Part shown: piece by piece, positions 38,269 through 50,688 of the stretch | Layout: each line of letters begins with the position of its first letter | Position numbering within the stretch: the first letter of the stretch is position 1 | Source: Centrapalus pauciflorus | Lineage: Eukaryota; Streptophyta; Magnoliopsida; Asterales; Asteraceae | DNA: 64,000 nucleotides | Direction: 5' to 3' | NCBI GenBank assembly: GCA_020465985.1 | Contig: JAANYP010004404.1 | Span: 1 to 64,000 of the forward strand | The notes under the pieces: generated by a model | Seen by the model: the letters and a program-made list of their open reading frames with translations, nothing else | Told to the model about the DNA's origin: nothing | The model's database searches: none | Made by a program: the position numbers and the translations under genes

Positions 38269-38793
38269 CTAAAGGGCACATCAGGTTTGGGTCTTTGGTA
38301 TCCCAAAGACTCAAGTCTTGAACTAACAGGTTATTCAGATTCTAATTTTACAGGCTGCAGGCTAGATAGGAAAAGCACAACAGGTGGATGTCAACTCCTT
38401 GGTGGTAAGTTGATAAGTTGGTGTAGCAAGAAGCAGAACTCAGTGTCTACTTCTACTGCTGAAGTTGAGTACATTGCTGCTGGAAGCTGCTGTGGGCAGA
38501 TTCTGTGGATGCAACATCAGCTTGAAGACTATGGGCTTGAATATAGGAAAACTCCTATTCTGTGTGACAACACAAGTGCCATAGCCATTTCCAATAATCC
38601 AGTATTTCATTCAAGAACAAAGCATATTGAGGTCAGACATCACTTCATCAGGGATCACATACAGAAAGGTAATGTGGAGGTAAGTTTTATTTCCACTAAT
38701 GAACAGCTTGCAGACATTTTCACCAAACCTCTTGATGAAACTAGGTTTAATTACCTTGTCAGCAAGCTGGGCATGTTAAACAAAAGTGACTAA
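38269..38793 (+). pseudogene. pol: B Pol, last part: RNase H
   Basis: Resumes B's pol directly after D's target duplication. Conserved SDSNFTGC, RKSTTGGCQ, STSTAEVEYIAA, CDNTSAIAISNNP and the Copia end block HIEVRHHFIRD, with ADIFTKPLD near the C-terminus. It ends TAA at 38791-38793. The piece itself is open but is cut off from its upstream part by D. Confidence 0.9.
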
Positions 38794-39495
38794 GTGTCCT
38801 CAAAGGTCTAAGACTTTGTATGTCTCACACTGCTCAAGTTTCTCAGAACAACTTAGACAAAACAGGTTATGCGTATTCTGTACTTAGCCATTTTTCTGAA
38901 ATCTTTGAACAGCTTGAACATACAACAGACTGAACAATAACAGTTTACTCGTCCAGCCTGCTTTGATGGTTCATTCTCCACCCTGCTCACTCCTTCACAC
39001 TGATTTACAAGACATTATCTTGTAACATGTTCAACTAGTGAACACAACCTGATCTTACATTAGAGCACAGGTTGAAAGCACAGTGTGAAGAGTAAACAGC
39101 TTGAAGAATGAACAGCTTATAATGATCCTACTCATCACAGGTTTGACCAACAGCTTAGACCAACAGTTTAGCTACCTTTCTTCACAATTAAGTTACTTAA
39201 TTTTTGTTTTTATTTAACTTAATTACTGCGGATAATGTGGGTTACGTGTGTTAGTGGTTAAAAAGGGCTCAAGTAGTCTGACAAACGGTCTGACATGGAC
39301 AACCGTTCTGTTTTCCGTTAACGACTTTTTCAAATCAACCGCCCAAATGTTTCTCTCTCTCATACCCACTCACATTCTAATCCTATAAATACCCCTTACT
39401 GTTTCATCTTCGTCTTCCTCACTATTTCCAGAAATCCTTCAGAACCCTAAATCGACTAAGTGTCTTCTGCTTCTCAATATCCCAAACCTCCACAA
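38794..39495 (+). promoter_or_regulatory. B spacer with a plant-type core promoter in front of ORF3
   Basis: No coding region. From about 39270 to 39345 several MYB-like CNGTT cores occur (AACGG, AACCGTT, CCGTTAAC, CAACCG). A CT-rich patch (39350-39365) follows, then TATAAATA at 39384-39391. Transcription would start near 39415-39421, giving a short leader of about 80 nt before the ATG at 39496. The combination looks like a plant gene promoter rather than random spacer. The part before 39250 shows CAGCTTGA/GAACAGC-type short repeats only. Confidence 0.5.
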
Positions 39496-42400
39496 ATGGC
39501 TCAAAGAAACACCCCCTTTCTTCCAGTATTCGTTGATGATGATGTAGTTAAACACTCATCAGTAACCACAATGCTGACCATCAAACCCACTAACTACATT
39601 GCTAACCTAACCATTCCCAAAAACTATGTGGGGAAGGGTTATGAACAAATGGTGGAGTTTCTCAAAGTTCATCCGTTGAACTACGCTATGACTGCCACTC
39701 TTGGTGTCATGTAACAGGAGATGGTGTACGAGTTTTGGTACTCTTGTGCCTACAACCCCAACACCAAAGTCATAAAGGGGACTATTCTCAATGGGACTCA
39801 GACCATTGAGATCACAATTGATCTTCTCAGGGAGGTTCTTCATCTGCCAAATGCTGACCCATATGACATGCCTCAACCTGAAGATGATCAAATGGGCAAT
39901 CTGCTACGCTTCTGTGGTGTAGCAGAACCCAAAATTGGCGCAACATTCTTTAGGAAGGATTTATCTCCGACCTATAGTTTTCTATTTGCCTCGGTGGTGA
40001 TGTGCTTCGGAAGTAAGGTTGGTTCATTCGACCAACTAAGCCGTGATGAAGTCCCCAATGTTCTATAGCTGGTGGATGGGATAACAATCGACATGGCCCA
40101 ATGGATTTTTCTGAATTTGAGGAACCTGGTACAACAAGAAAACCGTCCAGTTGCTGTTCAGTATCCAAGGTTTCTGAGCCTCATCTTCAAACATCATTGT
40201 GGTGAGCAATTATATTCCTCTCAGCCTTTACTAAAGACTGCTGCATTCCCTGCAATAGGGAATAGAGTGTTTTATACTCCTGTTCTACCCAATGAGCCTC
40301 CTCTGTCAACACCAATGAGGAGGCTGTTCGGATTAGTGGAAGGACCCTCTGATGTGAGGGTGGATCCTGAAACTGCTCCCAAGAGAAAATCCAAAGCCAG
40401 GGCCAAGCTTGTCAAAAGGACCCTGGCAACCACTGAAGCTGGGCCTGTCCAAAAGAAGGACAAAACAGCTCAGTCTGAGTCTGCTCCTTTAGCCTCTGTG
40501 GCTGAGGAGGAGCAGGCTCCTCACCCTGAGTCATTTGTTGACCCTGAAGCCTTTGTGGCAGGTGCCTCTGTGGCACCTGAGACCATGGAACAGGCCAACC
40601 CACCTGTTCCTGACCTAGTCTCACACCCTGTCCAAACAGATACTATCTCCTCTCCACAATCACCCACTTCATCCATCAAATACCAACGCAAATCACTCGC
40701 CAAAAGGAAATCAGCCCCAACAACCAGCTCCTCTGTTCCCTCTCAACAGGGTTCAGTTGTAAGATTAGCCACCCCTGCTGCCTCTCCTATTTTGGGAGAA
40801 GGTTCAGCACAATTGGAGCCAGCTTCACTCCAACCTGAGTCCACCTAGAGTCAGCCTAGACCCTCTGGTTCGTCCCAACAGGAGCCAGTTGTACAAACGG
40901 AGATACCTATATCAACTATTCCAGCCTCCCAACAGGCTGAGAATATTGAAAGACAGGAGCCCTCTCCACTCCATACTGAGTCCACACTGTCTCCTCCTCA
41001 AACTTCTCTACACCCTGAGTCTGCACGAGGTGTCCACACTGCTGGTTTAGACCAATCAGTAGCTCAGCCTCAAACTTCTGTTGCCTATGATCCAACTGTT
41101 CTACACCAAACAGCTGCTGAGGGACCAACAACTCATGCTGATGAACCTCAGGGAACATACCATCCCTTGGTTGAGGCTGCCCCTTCTGTGCAAATTCCAT
41201 CAGAAGAATTTACCACTACTAATGTTGAAATGCATATCCCATTTCCCCATGATGAGGTGCTTTTACACTAAGGCACTGCAGAGGGAACACCCACTAGCCT
41301 TAATGAAGATGTTGCAACACAGGTAGCATCTGAAAGGCCCCCAACATCAACCCCTTCTCCTGGTGATGCAGCTACTGCCACTGCTGAAGGCCTCTTTGAC
41401 CCTTCCAAGCTGGGCCACATTACGTTTGCCTAGGCTATGGAGCTTCTTTCAAATGTTCCTCTTCCCTCTCTATCACATCCTCATACACCAGCCTCATCCT
41501 CTTCCTCTCCCTCAACACAATCTAGACAGTCTACCCATACACCTCCATCACCTAAAGACCTGCCTTTGAAGGATCAGCTTACACTGCTGACCAACAAAGT
41601 TGGCTCTCTAGAATCCTCCATATCCTCTCTACCTTCTCTCATTTCAGACTCTGTGTCTGAACAGCTTAAGGGATTCTTTGATCTGTTCAAAGATTCCTTC
41701 CCAGCCACTACACAACCTGACAACTCTCCACTGCTGCTTGCACTCACTGCACAGCTGCAAAGTGTCTCTACTTCCCTTTCCTCTATTCTTTCACTCCAAC
41801 AGGACTCAATGTCCTCAATGGCAGCTATATCTCAACAGCTGTCATCTCTCCTCACTTCTTGCAATTGTACCCTTCCTGCCACCTTGGCCGGCTTGAACAC
41901 TATTATTTGCTCCCTATCCAATTCTGTGTCATCAGACCTTGCTGATGTGCGAGATTCCCTTGAACTACATCTTGCACAGCTTCAAAGCCTGTTGTTCAGA
42001 ACTTCTGATAGGGAAAACATTGTCAAACTGACCTCTCTTGCTGACACCCAGGCTTCTTCTCTTCATTCCTGTCTTTCCCAGCTTGTAGAGGTGAAGGACA
42101 ACTTGGCCTTCTTAGTGAATAGCCTTGTTGGCCTCAAGCCTGCTGCCAAAACTGCTGGCAAACCTGCTGACTTCGTGTCTTCAGGCAGACCAGGTGTTGA
42201 AGGTGCTGGTACATCTCCTTCAAAGGGGGAGAAGTCATCTGCCTCGAAGACTAAGTCTAAGGGGGAGAGACTTCTTCTCCTAAGGAGAAATCAGTGCCTG
42301 CAATACCCACTAGTCAACGAGCAGGAGCATCTGATACAGATACAATGGAAGGTGCTTCCCAGGTTGCTCAGCCTACTCAGGCTGAATCTCCAAACCCTGC

Positions 42401-43652
42401 TCTGTCTAAGGGGGAGGAATTCATTCCTGAGGACAGGCCAAGCAGCAGAAGGAGGCATCTGATTCTACAAGAAGAAGAAGAAGAGGAGGAGGAAAGTCTT
42501 GAAGCTGCTGTCACTACAGCAGCTAAAGGAAAAGAAAAAGCAGTAATTGATCCCCAACAGCAGAAAGCAGCAGAAATTAAATTTCACAAAGCCAGGGCTA
42601 AAGAAATGGGTCTTCCCATGCACAAATACTTTGAGTTCAGAGAAGAACAACTTCAAGACCTGGAAGCTCTAAGGAAAGAAGAAGAATCTGCCAAAGCTGC
42701 TAAGTCTTTTGCACTTCAAGAGGCAAGGAAAATTAAAATGTCCTCTCTGGAAGTGCAAAAGAAATTAATGGAAGCTGCTAAGGGATCAGCAGGAGAGAAG
42801 GAAGCAGAAAAAGAAAAGGGTGCTCAGGTTTCTGTGATCAAAACACAAGTACCCTCTGCAAGAGCTCAGTTCCACTTTGACAACTTGGCTAGAAGAAAAT
42901 TTCAGGATGTTGCTGATAGAAGGCTTGCCAAGGAAGCAATTGTCAAAGCTGTTCCCATATCAAGAAAAGGCAGTCAGTGGAAGTTGAAAATAACCAGAAT
43001 GGGTGCAACAGGCCCAGAACTAGAAACGTATGACTACACTGATGTTGCACAGATGGGGTACAGGGAATGGATTGAGTTGGCAGTTGCTCTGAGTGAATCT
43101 AAGTCAGAAACGGCAAAGACAATCAGGGCATATGTCAAAAAGTTGATGGAGAGAGTAAAGAATCTTGGCCTGATCACAAAAGAAGTCAGTGAGCGTGTCT
43201 ATGTGACACAACCCAAACTAAAGGTCAGGAGGACAAGGAAAGACACCGAGCTTGAAGAACTCCTTATCTTAATTGAACAGGGTGACTATGCTGTTGAGAT
43301 GAAGGGAGTTGACTACAGCCTGCCTAGTGGAGTAGAGTTTGAAGAAGGCAAGATAATTGAAGAGCCTGATATTGGGGCATTTTTTGTAGATCCCTTAACT
43401 CAGAAGAAATGCTTTCAAAGAGTATGAGATTTATACAAGGTGGATCTGAGACAACTTGTAGCCTTCAGACTTGCAGCTTCATTTAGGCAGTCAAGCAGGT
43501 GGAGAGCAGCCGTCTGGGATCAGCTCAGAGGCTTTTATGAGAGAGGTGAACATGAAGATCCCAAGTTTATGATCATCAGAAGTGAAATTGAAGAACTTGA
43601 GGATACAAGGGAGGAACTTGAAAAGATGTTTGAAGGTCCTCCTCCACTATAG
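39496..43652 (+). pseudogene. B ORF3: degraded relative of A ORF3 in the env position
   Basis: About 1385 codons, one phase from 39496 to about 42270, then a frameshift and one phase to 43652. Nonsense codons: TAA 39712-39714, TAG 40066-40068, TAG 40846-40848, TAA near 41270, TAG near 41431, TGA 43425-43427. The N-terminal domain (39640-40260) parallels A ORF3: FLK..PLNYA, a short Ile/Thr block, LREVLHLPNADP, a VVMCFGSKVGSFD block and a QYPRFLSLIFKHH block. The middle (40350-41560) is rich in Pro, Ser, Thr, Glu. Helical Leu/Ser-rich and Lys/Glu-rich stretches follow to ~42860. The C-terminal domain (42860-43430) contains YDYTDVAQMGYREWIELA. No signal peptide or membrane span is evident. Function unknown. 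Confidence 0.75.
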
Positions 43653-44004
43653 TGAAGTCCATCTACCATCTGGGTAGGTGAAGAATGGAAGCTGTCCATC
43701 AGTTGGACAGGCTTACCATTATCTGCTCCCAACACAAACAGTCCAAAATCTGCTGTACATTAGTTGTACTTTAATTACATAAGTTGTAATTTTTCTTTTG
43801 CATCAGTTGTAATATACATCAGTACATCAGTTGTACTTTTGTAAAAACATGTGTTGTTTTATGTAATCAAGAATCAGTGTATATATAAACTGATCTTTTA
43901 CTTTTCTTTGTTGTTGTAATTTTATTTCAGCAAGTGTACTGTAAAAATATATAATGATTTTTTATAAGGCCAGATTGGACTGGTTATTGCAAATAGGGGG
44001 AGAT
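43653..44004 (+). other. B 3' non-coding region and polypurine tract
   Basis: Short repeats around the word CATCAGTTGTA (43750-43840), then AT-rich sequence. The polypurine tract AATAGGGGGAGAT (about 43992-44004) abuts the LTR. Confidence 0.75.
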
Positions 44005-45123
44005 TGTTAGGCACAAAAAGGCCTCAATCAAACCTGTTCTGCATCTGAGGGGGAGATTCTTAATCAAACCTGTTGATGCATTTGAAGGGTGAAATTAAGG
44101 CCTTCTATATGCCTTATTGAAACCTGAAAATGATTTGCAATATCAGCCCAAAGCTGTTCTATATGTTGCATGTGTTGCAACAAAGACAGTTTGTCCAAGC
44201 TGTTCAGTCTGCTGAACAGGCTGGACATAAACTGTCTACGCTGCTCTACACTGGTGAGCAGCTTGGGCAGATTACAAGTGTTCTGTACTTTGTGAACAGA
44301 ACCTGTTCTTTGTGAACAGGCTAAACACTTTATGGAATATGTTTCCAAGTCCTCATGTATTGTATTTGGCTAGAAGATCAGTTTACAAAGTCGAAGACAA
44401 AGTGGAAAACAGAACTGCTCAGCCTGCCCACGCTGTTCTGTCACATGAAGACAAAATGATATTTGAAAAAGGGTGACAGACCTTTTTCTTATATCAAAAT
44501 AGGCCTTGACAAAGGAAGAAAGACGCAAAGTTGACATTCCTTATTTAGTTAAAGCTTATGCAACAGTAGACAAAGTGAAAAGACAAAAGTTCTGCAACAT
44601 GAAGACATGTCTGCTTTTCAGAATGTGCAGAAAAGTTATATTGTATTTTCAACAATACTTTCCACTTTTCCTTTCCTCCTATAAAGAAACTTATCTTAGA
44701 TTGAGAGAGTATAAAAGGAAACTTCCAAGAATTGAAAGGGAAGCCAAAAAGCTAAGTACTGAAGCCAAGAGTGAACGTGCATTCAAGTGTGTCTTACATG
44801 CATGCAAGTCTGCTTGAATAAAACAGTGCTTGGTGTCTAAGTTGTTCTTATTCAAGCTGTTTCTCTGAGTCTTGTAAACACAATGAGTAATTCCTAGTGA
44901 GTGTATTCATTGTAACTAGTTTAAGTCTGTCTTAGATTAGTTAACATACTGTTGTATCTGTCATCTCAGCTTGAACCTTTCCGCATTCAAGCTTGTTTGT
45001 AATTAACTTTTGTTCATAATACATACAAACATTGAGAAAAGAGTGTGTAGTTTTTAAATTGCTGTATTCACCCCCCCTCTACAGCTTAAGACTATATACT
45101 TGGGAAACCTTTCGGGACCTACA
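44005..45123 (+). repeat. B 3' LTR (1119 bp)
   Basis: Starts TGTTAGGCAC and ends CGGGACCTACA. It contains TATAAAAGG at 44710-44718. It is complete, unlike the 5' copy, and is followed by A2 sequence. Confidence 0.92.
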
Positions 45124-45337
45124 CAAACATTGCGTGAAAATCTTGTGCTTAGTGATAAATTTTGCATAGTTTGTTCCGTTACACGAAAAAGTTGAAAAAA
45201 TTGGAAAAGTTGAAAAAGTTGAATTTTATTCAAAGATTTTCAAAATTTTCATTTAAATTCGAATTTAAGACAAAGTCGAATTGACATTCGAAACTGTCAT
45301 TAATTTTCGAATTTAATGCAAGTTCGAAGGTGGTTAG

Positions 45338-45345
45338 TATATATA
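45338..45345 (+). promoter_or_regulatory. TATA box upstream of A2 ORF3
   Basis: TATATATA followed by GGTCAAC, at the same place as 9265-9272 in A1. Confidence 0.5.
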
Positions 45346-45504
45346 GGTCAACAATGAACATTCATTGTCACCTACCTTCGAGTTTAACCCTTCGAATTTA
45401 ACCTCTGTGCGATTTCAATCTTAGCTTTCGAATTTACCGTTTCGAATTTTCATCTATTTATCGAAGTTTTGTTCCTTTGGGTTCGATTCTACAACCAAAT
45501 CTAG

Positions 45505-45999
45505 GTATAAACATCATTATTATACAAGATTTAGGTAGTTTAGGACTCAATTTTAGCAAAAATCGAATAATTTTGAGGTTTTAAGGGTTTTGAACTTTGT
45601 GATTCAAAATCACAAAGTTTAACCGGTGAAACTTCAAATAAGTTACAAATATCTTCGATTAGAACCTGCTAGGACTAGTGAATACTATTTTCTAAGTCTA
45701 ATATGGTTTAAATCATGGATTTGTGTTCGAAAGTGACCGAATTCGAGTTTGTTCATCATGTTCGAATTTGTCAGTAAATTCGAACTTGTTAGCAAACTTG
45801 AATTCAAGTCAAATTCGAACATGTCATTCGAGTTTATTATTAAAATCGAAATGTTTACATAATTTTAACGTCAAACTTGAAGAAATTCATATGTGTTAGA
45901 TTTTGAACTTACATAAGTTCAAAATAAAACAAATTTGGATTTAATCAGGTTTTATGTTTGTTTTTGCACTTCTAATATATTTTATTCATTAATGTGCAG
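45505..45999 (+). other. Candidate 5'-UTR intron in front of A2 ORF3
   Basis: Donor CTAG/GTATAA, acceptor TTCATTAATGTGCAG at 45999, branch-point-like TTCTAAT at about 45970-45976. 495 nt, AT-rich. Both ends are kept from A1 although the interior has diverged. Confidence 0.5.
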
Positions 46000-46001
46000 A
46001 T

Positions 46002-48965
46002 ATGGGTGAAAGAGCCTTCTTTCAGAAGCATAATATGGTAGTATCGCCAGATCGCGATCTTCCTGAAGCTCAGGCGTTTCGACCAATGGTAGATTTTTGT
46101 GCCCACTCCAGGGTGTCATATGCCCTGTCACATAATGTGCAAATCGTATTGTCGTATGTTAGGCAATTCTGGGAACATTTGCAAGTGGATTGCACAGTGA
46201 CGCCGACGGTGTTGAGGACAAGGGTTGGCGGGCAGCCCCTAGTGTTTTCTGCAGATATGCTGCGTAGAGTTTTGCAGCTTGGGACAGTAGAACAGGAAGC
46301 TGGGCCGATCGACTTCACGTTGGATATAAGGCAATCAGCCTTTTTAAGAATTGGGTATGGACTGGATATAGCTAAAGCCTCATATATGAAGAGCAGTCTG
46401 ATAGGCCAATGGAGGTACTTAGCACACATCATTATGGTGTGCTTTGCACCTAAAAAGGCTGGTTTTGATTATATAGTGTCAAAGATGCAGTCGACGATGA
46501 TTGCATTGGTGTACAATAAGAACTTCAGCTTCTCTGAAATGTTCTTTGCGGAGTTTGTTCATCAAATAACTGCTCCTGCGCGGGAAAGATTTCTGATGTA
46601 TCCGCGGTTTGTAATGATGCTGATTCGACACTTTTTGCCGAACTTGGCATAGCTAGCAGATATTCAGAGTGTGGCAGTGATTGATAAGAGAATTTTTGCA
46701 GATTTCCAATCACATAACGCCTGTAGGGCTGACGTGGTTAGACCACTGGATGCACCTCTTTTTGGTGCCGTGGTAAATACAGATTTTGTAGCCCCAGAGG
46801 GTGAAAACTGGGCTGGGGAAGGGCCGCAGCCGCAGCAAGTACATCCACAGCAGCAACAACAACAGCACCGCCCTCCAGCACAACAAAGAAGGAGGCCAAG
46901 AGCTCAAGATAGATCTATTCAGGCTTCAAGGCCAAGCTCCAGCAGGGTACAAGAGTCAATGGAAACAGGTCCGTCATCGGACGCTGCGGGTCCTTCTGGT
47001 GTGGCACCAGTAATTGATCCTCGGGTGGAAACTTTGAAGGAAATCTGGGCTCAAGGGACTCAGGCACAAGAAGAAATTACTGCTGAGCTAGTTGATACAA
47101 TCTTAGAGCCTCCAGCTAGTTTTGATGATCTTATGCGTGACATAGATGAATATCAGCGTGAGGTAGAGGGTCAAGCAGTGACCACCTCAGAGTCGTCATC
47201 AGAAGAAGCTGAAGAGATCGAAGTTGAAGGAGCAGCTGTTGAATCTGTTAATCCGTCTGTTAATCTGTCTGTTCGGATAGGCAGATACGGATCAAGGGTT
47301 GTGGTAATTGAAAGGGACACAGAAAAGAGAGCAACTAGAGATTCAGATGAAGATGACTCTGATTTTGAGGCTGAAGATACTACTCCTTTAGTGCCTAGGC
47401 AAAGGGCCAAAAGACACAGGTTTATGCAGGGAGCTTCGTCTGCTTCTGCTTCAGAGCCTGAGATTCCATCCACTCAACCATCTGCTCCACCATCAATCAC
47501 GCCATCACCAATCACATCTATTCCATCCACATCATCCACATTCACAGACAACCAGCGTTTTTCATAGCTTTGAAGCAAAGTAGACTTCCCGACAGTCCAA
47601 ATCTTCCAACTCACAAAAGCAGTCAGCGAGCTTCAAGAGCATAATGCAAAGATTGATCAAGAAAACATTGAGTTGAAGACATTTGTCGTTGATCAAGCTG
47701 TTGAGATCAAAACCATGAAGTCCCTCCTCGAGCAGCTAATGAAACATCTTCAGGCTCAGAGGGAGACCATCTGCAGAGATGCTCAAGAGATTAGAAGAGA
47801 AGATGACGATGGCAATGATCCCGAAGGGAGAAAAGAAATTGAGCCAGAAAATTTTCCATCTACTCAGCATTCATCAGTTCAAGGGGAGCCTAGTCAATAT
47901 GGAGTCAGAGAATGTGAAGCTGGTTCTTCAAAGGCCATTAAGAGCGAGATGATTGATGCTCTGATGGATATTGAAGAGGAAGAAATAGAATTTGATTTTG
48001 AAGATGCTATTGAAGAATTGGAAGAACGAGAGTTTGTTCCAAAAGAAATGGTGGATTGGAAGTCTGATGATGAGGTGATAGAAGATGAAGACGATAATGT
48101 TGATGAGGTGATCGTAAATTCACAACCTATCACAGAGTTATACGTGCAGACTGAGCACAATGTGATTGATATCGATGAGATCAAGTTGGCCTCAGTAGAA
48201 GACTCTGAACTAGAGGAAGCTGCGAGAGAACCATCTAGGGCTGAACTGTTAAATTTATGGTTCCTAAAGGAAGAGAAGAGAGCAGCGCCTAAGATGAAGA
48301 GGACAATGAGGGTTCCTGGATCTGAAAATCTATCTGGTGGAATTATAAGCTGGTTCTTCGACAGAGAACTGCAACTATTCATTCTAAAGAGAAGAGATGG
48401 ACTTCAATACCTTAGGCGGACACTTAGAGTGTTTAACACATTGCCGATGGTAGAAGTAAAAGAATTAGCCTGGAAAGAATTGATTAATATCGGAGAGGAC
48501 CCGTATGTTGAGGTTATAGCCAAGATAATCAGAAAGGAGGTTCGGTCCGGAAAGTTTGAAAGGCTGAATCCAAGATCAGGAAAGAGAGTAGAAGATGAAT
48601 CAAGGATAGATCCACATACAGGAAGGCCATGGGCTAGAATGGTGTATAAGCCTGTAAAGTGTTTAAAGAAGGTGCCTATGAAATCGATGACACAAGATGT
48701 TCTAAGTAACATGAAGAGGTGGTATGTAGATAACGATACTGCAGAAGCTGTTATGGAAGACACAAAACACAAAGTTATTTTGCGAGTGTATGATCAATTA
48801 CATCTAATAAACCTATCCAAGGATGACCTAAAGAAGCTACACGATCAGCCTATCTTCTTTCACGAAGGATGGAGATCTGAAGCTAGGAAATTCCAGAAGA
48901 TAGTTAGAGTATGTATAGATAGAGGTTTATATGCAAGTAGTTGTCTATATGGTTCAAGTAATTAG
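46002..48965 (+). pseudogene. A2 ORF3: near-full-length, three nonsense codons
   Basis: Clear homologue of A1 ORF3 over its whole length, one phase throughout (988 codons). Breaks are TAG 46650-46652 at the end of the N-terminal domain, TAG 47565-47567 and TGA 47571-47573 just before the coiled coil; no frameshift is seen. Shared blocks: CFAPKKAGFDYIVSK, QPLVFSADMLR, RQRAKRHRFMQG, WFFDRELQLF, and a C-terminal segment ending near RVCIDRGLYASS. The Gln-rich tract at about 46835-46880 differs in length from A1. No domain of known function is recognised. Confidence 0.85.
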
Positions 48966-48986
48966 ACAAAATGTAAAAAGTTAGAA

Positions 48987-49033
48987 GCTATCGTCAAGGG
49001 GGAGTCTGTTAGTACATCTTGTGTGACGATAGC
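48987..49033 (+). other. Inverted repeat spanning the A2 polypurine tract and LTR start
   Basis: GCTATCGTC (48987-48995) and GACGATAGC (49025-49033), same sequence and spacing as A1, although the loop differs at several positions. Confidence 0.7.
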
Positions 49034-49614
49034 GGTCTAAGTTTAGATAGCATTTTGTGTAAGTCTATTTACTTGATATTAGATATTGACAAGTGTTTGA
49101 TATATGTTTGTTTATGTGTGTTTGATATTGATTGTTTGTATGTTTGAACTTGGTGTAATGTATTACAAGAAGTTCAAACATAAAGTTCAAAGATAAATTC
49201 AAACATAATTAAAAAATAAGTTCAAACATAAATTTGAATGATGAGGTTCGACTTTAGGTACAGATTCGAATTTGTCTAGGAGGACAAGTTCGAATAAGGA
49301 ATTGGGCCAGATTCGACTTTGTCCTAGACAAACTCGAATCTGTCAGTATAATTAAGGGTTAATTCAATTAATTATGAGACTTTTTGCAGAATTTGTTAGA
49401 CGAGTAGCAGAAGGAGATCTCGAACTTGATTGCAATCAGAGAGTTTCGTGAGGAGAGAATCATTGTGTTGGGGCGTTCTAAGTTGTTCGTCTATCACCGT
49501 GGTAGTCTCCGTGCTTCGGTGTGGGTGATATACCCGTCAAGCCACTAACGAGGATTCCGCACTCGTTGGACGGTGTCGCGTCAAGATAGATCCGTAGAGT
49601 CAGTAGACCTTACA
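49007..49614 (+). repeat. A2 3' LTR (608 bp)
   Basis: Starts TGTTAGTACA and ends CAGTAGACCTTACA. It is recognisably related to the A1 and A0 LTRs but clearly more diverged and ~40 bp shorter. TATA-like TATAATTAA lies near 49340. Confidence 0.88.
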
Positions 49615-50497
49615 TCGCGACATGGGATTCCGAAGTTGATTACTTCCGACAGGGATGCTCGGTTTGCTTCACGTTTTTGGTAGAGCTTTCAGAGGGAATT
49701 GGGAAACAGGTTTCAGTTTAGTACGGCGTACAGATCGCAAACTGTCGGGCAGACAGAGCGCACTAATCAGACCCTTGAGGATATGTTGCGAGCGTGTGCG
49801 ATCGACTTCAGTGGTAGTTGGGATGTGCATTTTCCGTTAGTCGAATTTGCGTATAATAAGCTATCATGCCACCATCAAGATGGCTCCATTTGAGGCACTG
49901 TATGGGCGCAATTGGCTAATCCCAGTGTGTTGGGGTGAGATCGGTGAACGACCAATTAGTGGGCCTGAGTTGCTGCAAGAGACTAGCGATAAGGTGGCAG
50001 TGATTCGTGAGAATATGAGGATCGCCCATAGTCGTCAGAAAAGCTATGCCAATCGTTGTTTGACAGAGCTTGAATTCAGGGTCGGGGGCCGGGTTCTGTT
50101 GAAATTGTCGCCATAGAAAGGTGTACTCAGATTCAGACATCGTCGGAAGCTATGTCCGTGATATATAGGGCCATTCGAGAGTGTTGCTGAAGTTCGGGAT
50201 CAGGACTATCGACTGAAATTGCCTCCAGAGTTAGTCGGCGTGCATCATACCTTCCACGTAAGCCATCTCCGGAAGTGTCTAGCAAAAGACGAACAGTACG
50301 TGCCGCTATATGTGATTACAGTCGAGGACCAATTGCGATATGCTGAGCTGCCCGAAGCCATTACTGATAGGAAGGTGAAAAAGTTGAGAAATAAAGAGAT
50401 TGCCTTGGTACTCGTCCAGTAGAAACATCATAAGGGTACGAACGCCACCTGGGAGCCTGAGTCAGAAATGAGAAGCCGCTATCTGTGGTTATTCTAA
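49615..50497 (+). pseudogene. pol: E Pol: integrase core to C-terminus, broken
   Basis: Starts inside the integrase core just before the second catalytic Asp (SDRDARF), then GQTERTNQTLEDMLRACAIDF with the catalytic Glu, FEALYGR, and HHTFHVSHLRKCLAKDEQYV of the Gypsy integrase tail. Frameshifts occur near 49690-49700 and 49850-49860, with stop codons near 50116 and 50420. A WEPE-type chromodomain block lies at about 50450. The upstream pol is left of A2, outside the window. Confidence 0.85.
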
Positions 50498-50507
50498 AGC
50501 TTGAGTT

Positions 50508-50526
50508 AGATTCCGTGACGGAATCT
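50508..50526 (+). other. Perfect hairpin upstream of the E polypurine tract
   Basis: AGATTCCG-TGA-CGGAATCT, 8-bp stem with 3-nt loop, about five bases before the purine tract AAGAGTGGAGGAAT (50531-50544). Compared with C, two stem pairs differ on both sides. Confidence 0.7.
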
Positions 50527-50544
50527 TTTTAAGAGTGGAGGAAT

Positions 50545-50688
50545 TGTAACATCCCGTTTTCAGATCTGGTACGTGGATTTATTTTAGTGGATTATTATTT
50601 TAATAATACTGTGTTGGCCCAATTATATCCGGATTAGTGGATTTATTGTTGGGTTTTCTATACCCTTGCTAGGTTAATTTTAAATATT
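50545..50688 (+). repeat. E 3' LTR, first 144 bp
   Basis: Starts TGTAACATCCCG after the polypurine tract and runs to the F insertion. Confidence 0.75.

Larger units (their letters stand above)
45124..49614 (+). mobile_element. A2: older A-family SIRE element, ORF3 and 3' LTR portion
   Basis: Begins in the pol-ORF3 spacer, aligned with A1 from about 9045, where B inserted. It contains the ORF3 promoter/leader, ORF3, polypurine tract and 3' LTR. The upstream part is left of the window. Its motifs are TTCGAATTT rather than TTCGAATCT. The LTR end at 49614 joins the integrase of E; TCGCG (49615-49619) is the expected duplication. Confidence 0.87.
49615..50688 (+). mobile_element. E: 3' end of a Tekay-like Gypsy element, plus strand
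   Basis: Integrase core, chromodomain-like end, hairpin, polypurine tract and the first 144 bp of the 3' LTR. The LTR is then cut by F at 50689. Its remainder is probably 61441-63090 (listed separately). Confidence 0.82.

Noticed and set aside
47894..48382. Minus-strand Ser-rich frame of ~160 codons
   Set aside because: Antisense of the acidic part of A2 ORF3; Ser codons are the complement of Asp/Glu-rich coding.
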